NCBI GenBank assembly: GCA_965203985.1
Contig: CBDBDS010000001.1
Coordinates: 124,001-188,000, forward strand
Direction: 5' to 3'
Length of the DNA: 64,000 nucleotides
Source of the DNA: Bin87 sp965203985
Lineage (GTDB): Bacteria > Chloroflexota > Dehalococcoidia > Lucifugimonadales > UBA3495
Every line of letters starts with the position of its first letter. The first letter of the stretch is position 1. Positions 59,465 to 64,000 of this stretch are shown here, in pieces. The notes under the pieces are model-generated. The model had not been told where the DNA came from and did not search any database. It saw only the letters and a list, made by a program, of their open reading frames with translations. A program made the translations under genes and the position numbers.

Positions 59465-59899
59465 TTACTTCGGCACCGCCCACGCCGGCGGCGGCGCGTG
59501 CGTGACCGCCGGATCATCGTCCGCCGGGATCTGGGCGATCAGCCGGCCGTTCTCCACCTTCACGTCGTGATAGAACAGCTGGGCCCGAGGCCCGTTCACG
59601 CACACTCCCTGTCCCTCTTCAAATCGCCAGCCGTGATCGGGACACAGGAAGCTCTTGTCCCACTTCACCACCCGGCCGAAGGCGTGCGGGCACACCATAG
59701 ATAGTAGCCGGTATTGCCCGTCCCGCGCCTTGGCCAGCCAGTGCTCCTCGCCATTTTCCAACCGCACTCGCGCCGGCAGTTCCTTGAAGTCGCCAACTGC
59801 TCCCAGGTCAACCCGACGTGCCGGGGCCATCTTGTTCCCCTTGATGTCAGCGGGGTCCGTATACATGCGGCGACGGCGGTGGTAGATGTTTTCGCTCAT
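59465..59899 (-). CDS. Rieske 2Fe-2S ferredoxin-like protein
   Basis: A 144-residue protein with one Rieske domain. Cluster ligands are C-P-H in VCPHAFGRVVKWD and C-P-D-H in FLCPDHGWRFEEGQ. The C-terminus is Pro-rich. It has no membrane span, so it is a soluble electron carrier or small oxygenase ferredoxin. GGAG is 7 nt before the ATG at 59899. It is followed on the same strand-side by a small unknown protein gene upstream at 59972; no oxygenase alpha subunit is close. Confidence 0.85.
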   Translation of the reverse strand: MSENIYHRRRRMYTDPADIKGNKMAPARRVDLGAVGDFKELPARVRLENGEEHWLAKARDGQYRLLSMVCPHAFGRVVKWDKSFLCPDHGWRFEEGQGVCVNGPRAQLFYHDVKVENGRLIAQIPADDDPAVTHAPPPAWAVPK

Positions 59900-59971
59900 G
59901 GACATTCTCCTGTAGCGGATTATGTGATCGTGCGATTCGGTCGAGGCGATGGCTCTGAGCGCGGACGGTTG

Positions 59972-60277
59972 TCAGTCCGTGGGTAGCCCTCCAAAGGCTT
60001 CTTCCATGGTGATGATCGGGAATATCTCGGTCCGGTTCCAGGTGGCGAGCCCCATGTCGATCACCGCGTCGTCCACCGCGTGGGCGTTCGGCCCGTCCAG
60101 CACCAGCCAGGTCTGATGCGACGACTTTCCCACCCAGCCGCCGCGGTATTCGCAACCCCGGCTCGCCAGGGTCTCGGTCAGCTCCGCCGACATCCGCAGG
60201 ACCCGGTCGCGCACCCCCAAGTCAACCCCGGGGCACCGCTCCGGCGCGTGTTCCAGTGAAATCATGTACAGGGCCAT
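59972..60277 (-). CDS. Small alpha/beta protein (DUF3303-like)
   Basis: A 101-residue protein starting MALYMISLEHAPERCPGVDL and ending ATWNRTEIFPIITMEEAFGG. The pattern of four strands and two helices suggests a dimeric ferredoxin-like barrel similar to DUF3303 proteins. It lies upstream of the Rieske gene on the same strand, 72 bp away, and may be cotranscribed. Function unknown. Confidence 0.6.
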   Translation of the reverse strand: MALYMISLEHAPERCPGVDLGVRDRVLRMSAELTETLASRGCEYRGGWVGKSSHQTWLVLDGPNAHAVDDAVIDMGLATWNRTEIFPIITMEEAFGGLPTD

Positions 60278-60318
60278 ACGCGTTTCCTTATCGGTCAGGG
60301 CCGGTAGGCTGAAGCAGC

Positions 60319-61254
60319 CTACTTTGCATACGCCGGCTGCCGCAGTGAAGCGGGTCTGAATATGCCCGGTTGCGTCAGTCCTTCGAATTGGTCCGGCCGC
60401 ATCGCTTCGGCCAGCCCTTCCAGAACGTCGATCACTCGCGGCCCGTGCCGGCTGGGTATCTGTCCATCGAACAGGTAGACCCGACCTTCCCGCACAGCGT
60501 CAAGCGCATTCCACTCCGCCCGCTCCATCAACCGGGCCGTTTCCAGGATGGTCCGGTCCATATTGAAGGCGCAGGGCATCACCATTACGTAGTCGGGTTG
60601 GTATTCGACCACTTCATCCCATCCCACTTCCCGGGACTTTCCCCACTTTTCGGCCAGTCCTTCCTCGCCCCCGGCCAGTTCCACCAACTCGGGCGTCCAC
60701 TGTCCAGTGTTGCGCAGGGGCTCCAGCCAGTCGATGCAGAACACCCTGGGCCGGCGTCCGTCGGCGGCGCGTTCCGCCACGTAACCGGCGCGCTCCTGCA
60801 ACTCGCTGACCAAACGCTGCGCGCTCTCGGTCACCCCAGCGGCGTCGCCAATGCGTTGGATGTTTCCGTAGATGTCGTCCAGGCTGGCCGGCCGGATGCT
60901 CAAAATCTCCGGTTGGTAATCCAGCACCCGGCTGGCTGTTTCGAATACCGATCCGGCTCCTACCGCGCAAACTTCGCAGAGTTCCTGGGTCAGGATCAAG
61001 TCGGGCCGCAGACGGCGCAGCAGGTCGCCGTCGATGATGTACACCGGATTGCCCGCAGCCCGCGCCTGCTGGATGATGGCATCGATTTCGGCGCTGGAAA
61101 GGTGCGACTTGCTGCGCACGCTCCGGCTCACGATGGGCAGCCCGCGGGCCTCAGCGGGATAGTCGCACATATGCGAAACACCGACCAGGGAGTCTCCCAG
61201 CCCCAGGGCAAACACAATCTCCGTAGCGCTGGGCAGCAATGAAACGATGCGCAT
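60319..61254 (-). CDS. BtuF-like periplasmic-binding-fold protein without signal
   Basis: A 311-residue protein of the helical-backbone binding-protein family (BtuF/FhuD type). RIVSLLPSATEIVFALGLGD is the N-terminal lobe, DLILTQELCEVCAVG the region before the backbone helix, and EYQPDYVMVMPCAFNMDRT and RVYLFDGQIPSRHGPRVIDV the second lobe. It likely binds cobalamin or a related corrinoid. The ATG at 61254 is the first base pair of the predicted transcript, and no signal peptide precedes it. No BtuC or BtuD is adjacent. Transport is therefore doubtful. Confidence 0.78.
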   Translation of the reverse strand: MRIVSLLPSATEIVFALGLGDSLVGVSHMCDYPAEARGLPIVSRSVRSKSHLSSAEIDAIIQQARAAGNPVYIIDGDLLRRLRPDLILTQELCEVCAVGAGSVFETASRVLDYQPEILSIRPASLDDIYGNIQRIGDAAGVTESAQRLVSELQERAGYVAERAADGRRPRVFCIDWLEPLRNTGQWTPELVELAGGEEGLAEKWGKSREVGWDEVVEYQPDYVMVMPCAFNMDRTILETARLMERAEWNALDAVREGRVYLFDGQIPSRHGPRVIDVLEGLAEAMRPDQFEGLTQPGIFRPASLRQPAYAK

Positions 61255-61261
61255 GGCGGGC

Positions 61262-61290
61262 ATTGTAGGCTCACGGCACACGCTTGGCAA
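61262..61290 (-). promoter_or_regulatory. Promoter giving a leaderless BtuF-like mRNA
   Basis: TTGCCA (61290-61285), 17 bp, TACAAT (61267-61262). The predicted start site is 61255-61254, on the ATG. Confidence 0.6.
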
Positions 61291-61311
61291 ACGGCGGCGG
61301 GAGTGGGGTGG

Positions 61312-61317
61312 TATGAT
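61312..61317 (+). promoter_or_regulatory. Extended -10 promoter for the Uma2-folD-queA run
   Basis: GTGG-TATGAT with TGN extension. The start site near 61324 leaves about 25 nt before the ATG at 61349. Confidence 0.35.
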
Positions 61318-61348
61318 GGCGATACGACTGCTGAGGCTGTGGATCACG

Positions 61349-62020
61349 ATGACCACCAAACCGAAACCGATTGCCACTACTGCGGCCGGCCAGGCTGACG
61401 CCGGCGTAACGGGACCGGAGGGGGCTATCCGTTTGAAATTGGCCCCGTTGGGTATCGACCATCAAGCGGCCGATTTCCCCGTGAGGTTCATCGAGTTCTG
61501 CGAGCAGAACGACCTGTATGAGATGGAAGTCAACGCGTCGGGGGAGTTGCTGATACAACCTATGACTGGAGCGCACGGTAGTCGGCAAGAGGGATATTCT
61601 TACACCTTCCTGTGCAATTGGGAGATTGCTCACTTCGGCGTAGCGTATCCGCAAACGGTTCGCTTCCGCCTCCCCAACGGCGCAACGTTTGGCCCAGACG
61701 CCGCCTGGATGACTCAAGAACGCTACGATGCCTTGCCATCAGAACAGCGGGACAGGATCATCGAAGGAGCTCCCGATTTCATTGTGGAAATTCGTTCCCG
61801 CACGGACGGCCTGCGTCCTTTGCAAGATAAGATGCAAATCTGGATGGCCGGCGGCGCCCGCTTGGGCTGGCTGATTGACACACCCAACCGCCGCGTATAC
61901 GTTTACCGGACCGCCCAAGGAGAGCCGGAAGCGCTGGAAAACCCGGAGACGCTGTACGGTGAGGACTTGCTGCCGGGCTTTGTCTTTCCCGTGCGTCGTT
62001 ACGTCTTCGACTTGGAATAA
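61349..62020 (+). CDS. Uma2-family (DUF820) putative endonuclease
   Basis: A 223-residue PD-(D/E)xK-fold protein. ASGELLIQPMTGAHGSRQEG, FGPDAAWMTQERYDALPSEQ (first acidic position), IIEGAPDFIVEIRSRTDGLR (E-x-R in place of E-x-K), then MQIWMAGGARLGWLIDTPNR and EDLLPGFVF follow the Uma2 pattern. The Lys of E-x-K is Arg here, which might lower activity. It lies 12 bp upstream of folD on the same strand. Role unknown. Confidence 0.85.
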   Translation: MTTKPKPIATTAAGQADAGVTGPEGAIRLKLAPLGIDHQAADFPVRFIEFCEQNDLYEMEVNASGELLIQPMTGAHGSRQEGYSYTFLCNWEIAHFGVAYPQTVRFRLPNGATFGPDAAWMTQERYDALPSEQRDRIIEGAPDFIVEIRSRTDGLRPLQDKMQIWMAGGARLGWLIDTPNRRVYVYRTAQGEPEALENPETLYGEDLLPGFVFPVRRYVFDLE

Positions 62021-62032
62021 CCCGCGCTGTCC

Positions 62033-62917
62033 ATGCCCGCTCGCGTCCTCAACGGCAACGAAATCGCCGCCGACTTTCGCGCCGAGGTTGCGGCCGGCGT
62101 GGCCGATCTCGTCGCATCCGGCGGGCCCACGCCGGGCCTGGCCGCTATCCTCGTGGGCAATGACCCCGCTTCCGGGGTGTATGTACGGAACAAAGGCCGG
62201 GCGTGTGAGGAAGCCGGCATATTCTCCGAGATATTCTACATGCCCGCCGATGTGTCCCAGGCCAACCTCCTGAGCCTGATCGACCAGTTGAATCGGGACA
62301 CCAGGTTCCACGGCATCCTGGTCCAACTCCCTCTGCCGCACGGCCTGGACGAACCCACGGTCATCGAGCGCGTCGACCCTGCCAAGGATGTGGACGGGCT
62401 CCATCCCCTCAGCCAGGGTCGCATGCTCCAGGGAGAGCCCGCCTACCTGCCCTGCACCCCCTCCGGCGTACAGCGCGTCCTGCTGCGTTCCGGATACGAC
62501 CCGGCCGGCCAGCACGTTGTGATCGTTGGCCGCAGCAACATCGTGGGCAAACCGTTGGCCGCGTTGCTGATGCAACGGGCTGCCGGCGGCAACGCCACCG
62601 TAACGGTGTGCCACACCCGCACCCGGGACCTGCCCGAGATCACCCGGCAGGCCGACATCCTGGTGGCCGCCATGGGTGTCCCCGGCGCCATCACCGCCGA
62701 CATGGTCCGCGACGGCGCCGTCGTCATCGACGTGGGCATCAACCGTGTGGATGACGCCACCCGCCGCCGCGGTTACCGCCTGGTGGGCGACGTTGATTAC
62801 GACGCCGTCGCCGCCAAAGCCGAGGCCATCACGCCAGTGCCCGGCGGCATCGGCCCTATGACCATCGCCGTGCTGCTCAGCAACACTTTAGAGGCTGCCC
62901 GCCGCAGCCTGGATTGA
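62033..62917 (+). CDS. folD: Methylenetetrahydrofolate dehydrogenase/cyclohydrolase
   Basis: A 294-residue bifunctional enzyme that converts 5,10-methylene-THF to 10-formyl-THF in one-carbon metabolism. ASGVYVRNKGRACEEAG carries the catalytic Tyr and Lys; GILVQLPLPHGLDE and DPAKDVDGLHP are signatures; VVIVGRSNIVGKPLA is the NADP site; TPVPGGIGPMTIAVLL is the closing motif. Length is normal. The stop lies 2 bp before the queA ATG. Confidence 0.95.
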   Translation: MPARVLNGNEIAADFRAEVAAGVADLVASGGPTPGLAAILVGNDPASGVYVRNKGRACEEAGIFSEIFYMPADVSQANLLSLIDQLNRDTRFHGILVQLPLPHGLDEPTVIERVDPAKDVDGLHPLSQGRMLQGEPAYLPCTPSGVQRVLLRSGYDPAGQHVVIVGRSNIVGKPLAALLMQRAAGGNATVTVCHTRTRDLPEITRQADILVAAMGVPGAITADMVRDGAVVIDVGINRVDDATRRRGYRLVGDVDYDAVAAKAEAITPVPGGIGPMTIAVLLSNTLEAARRSLD

Positions 62918-62919
62918 TT

Positions 62920-63975
62920 ATGGAGCCAGGGCGAACCAGTGATTTCGACTACGCCCTGCCCGAGGAGCGCATCGCGCAAACTCCGGCGGAACCCCGGGAC
63001 GCCTCTCGCCTGCTGGTGCTCGACCGCGCCCGGCCCGACGGTTCCCTGGATCACCGCAGTTTCCGAAACCTGACCGACTACCTGCGTCCCGGCGACCTCA
63101 TGGTCTTCAACCGCAGCCGGGTGATACCGGCCCGGCTCTACGGCACGGAGACCCGCTCCGACGCGCGCGTCGAGGTGCTGTTGGTCCGCCGCCAGGAACC
63201 GGGGATCTGGCAAGCCCTGGGACGCCCCGGTCGCCGGCTGCGGGTAGGCGCACGGGTCACGGTCGAAGCACACGACGGAACGGGCTCGGCTCAGGTAGAG
63301 ATCCTCGAGGTCCTGGAGAACGGTTTGCGTCTGGTGCGCGTCAGCGACGACTCGGCCCTCGACGGCTTGGGCGAGCTACCCCTGCCTCCCTACATCAAGG
63401 CGACGCCCGACGATCCGAACCGCTATCAGACCGTCTACGCAGACAGTCCCGGCAGCGTGGCCGCGCCCACGGCGGGACTGCATTTCACCGAATGGCTGCT
63501 GGACTCGATCCGTTCCCACGGCGTTCACACCGCGTGGGTCACGCTGCACGTGGGACTGGACACCTTCCGGCCGGTCCACGGCGAAAACATCGCCGAGCAC
63601 AAGATCCACACCGAATGGTTCGAACTGCCCCAAGATACGGCCGACGCCATCAACGACACACGACGTCGCGGCGGACGCATCATCGCCGTGGGAACCACTA
63701 CCGTCCGCACCCTGGAGCATGTCGCGCAGGTCTGCCATTCCGCAGGAACGACGAAGATCGCGGCCTCCGCCGGCGATGCCGATCTGTTCATCCTGCCCGG
63801 ACACCACTTCCGGTTGGTGGACGCCATGATCACCAACTTCCACCTGCCCCGGTCCACCCTGCTGATGCTGGTGTCCGCCTTCGCCGGCCGGGAGCGCATC
63901 CTGGCCGCGTATGAAGAAGCGGTCCGCCGCGAGTACCGCTTCTACTCATTCGGCGACGCCATGCTGCTGCTTTAG
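62920..63975 (+). CDS. queA: tRNA preQ1 ribosyltransferase-isomerase QueA
   Basis: A 351-residue enzyme that transfers and isomerises the ribosyl part of SAM onto preQ1 in tRNA, giving epoxyqueuosine. DFDYALPEERIAQTPAEPRD is the family start. PGDLMVFNRSRVIPARLYG, SVAAPTAGLHFTEWLL, HVGLDTFRPV and ITNFHLPRSTLLMLVSAFAG are signatures. The ATG at 62920 is 2 bp after the folD stop, so translation is coupled. An upstream TTG at 62914 overlaps folD. The RdhA-like protein at 45742 resembles QueG, which acts next in this pathway. Confidence 0.95.
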   Translation: MEPGRTSDFDYALPEERIAQTPAEPRDASRLLVLDRARPDGSLDHRSFRNLTDYLRPGDLMVFNRSRVIPARLYGTETRSDARVEVLLVRRQEPGIWQALGRPGRRLRVGARVTVEAHDGTGSAQVEILEVLENGLRLVRVSDDSALDGLGELPLPPYIKATPDDPNRYQTVYADSPGSVAAPTAGLHFTEWLLDSIRSHGVHTAWVTLHVGLDTFRPVHGENIAEHKIHTEWFELPQDTADAINDTRRRGGRIIAVGTTTVRTLEHVAQVCHSAGTTKIAASAGDADLFILPGHHFRLVDAMITNFHLPRSTLLMLVSAFAGRERILAAYEEAVRREYRFYSFGDAMLLL

Positions 63976-64000
63976 CGCCCCTGCTGTCTCCAGCGCCGAC

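Noticed and set aside
1..64000. tRNA or rRNA genes
   Set aside because: No T-loop-like GTTCGA-type segment with a supporting cloverleaf was seen in any intergenic stretch, and no rRNA sequence was recognised.

Overview
The window is about 64 kb of high-GC bacterial DNA, densely packed with genes on both strands. No rRNA, tRNA or CRISPR array was seen. The gene mix suggests a Chloroflexota bacterium, most likely an uncultured Dehalococcoidia/SAR202-type lineage. This rests on many SDRs, a family III CoA-transferase, two MFS carriers, dienelactone hydrolases, NHL beta-propellers, DUF1800/DUF1501 proteins, a reductive-dehalogenase-like iron-sulfur protein and an AprA-like flavoprotein. That placement is inference; no phylogenetic marker was tested.

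Layout. 1-9.8 kb: a truncated gene, a mobile-element-like repeat, a 1337-residue secreted FN3 protein, a two-gene retropepsin-like module, a META lipoprotein, a CoA-transferase and an IS982-type insertion sequence. 9.9-16.5 kb: NHL and SMP-30 propellers, a GNAT acetyltransferase, an MFS carrier and a class III aminotransferase. 16.5-21 kb: two tandem dienelactone hydrolases, an MNT-HEPN fusion protein and a thioredoxin-NHL protein read through an in-frame TGA, which I interpret as selenocysteine. 21-29 kb: a wHTH/PaREP1-like pair, an AprA homologue without AprB, small enzymes, an amidohydrolase, a secreted metallopeptidase and a quinone oxidoreductase. 29-38 kb: an Abi_2 phage-resistance gene with a pseudoknot-like RNA upstream, SDRs, an MBL hydrolase, small membrane proteins, a PLD-zinc ribbon protein and an inositol monophosphatase-like enzyme. 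38-45 kb: repeat-rich DNA, an SDR, a TPR protein, an MFS carrier, nadE, Uma2 and a methyltransferase. 45-52.8 kb: an RdhA-like protein behind a strong promoter, an aminotransferase, plsY, der (frameshifted here), a PaREP1-like protein, argF and a thioesterase. 52.8-64 kb: a DUF1800-DUF1501-NHL operon, a hicBA pair missed by standard start rules, a 17-repeat LRR exoprotein, a Rieske protein, a BtuF-like protein, Uma2, folD and queA.

How the genes work together. Housekeeping genes (nadE, plsY, der, argF, folD, queA) are scattered among catabolic enzymes for CoA esters, lactones, short-chain alcohols and quinones, and among small toxin-antitoxin or defence modules. Promoters show a recurring style: TGN-TATAAT extended -10 boxes, often with a weak -35. 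Several -10 boxes lie exactly where the start codon would be the first transcribed base, so leaderless mRNAs are likely for some genes. The most notable items are the probable selenoprotein with its SECIS-like hairpin (19605-19643), the RNA structure upstream of the Abi gene, the orphan AprA homologue, the CTG-started hicA and the MITE-like repeats with shared ends.
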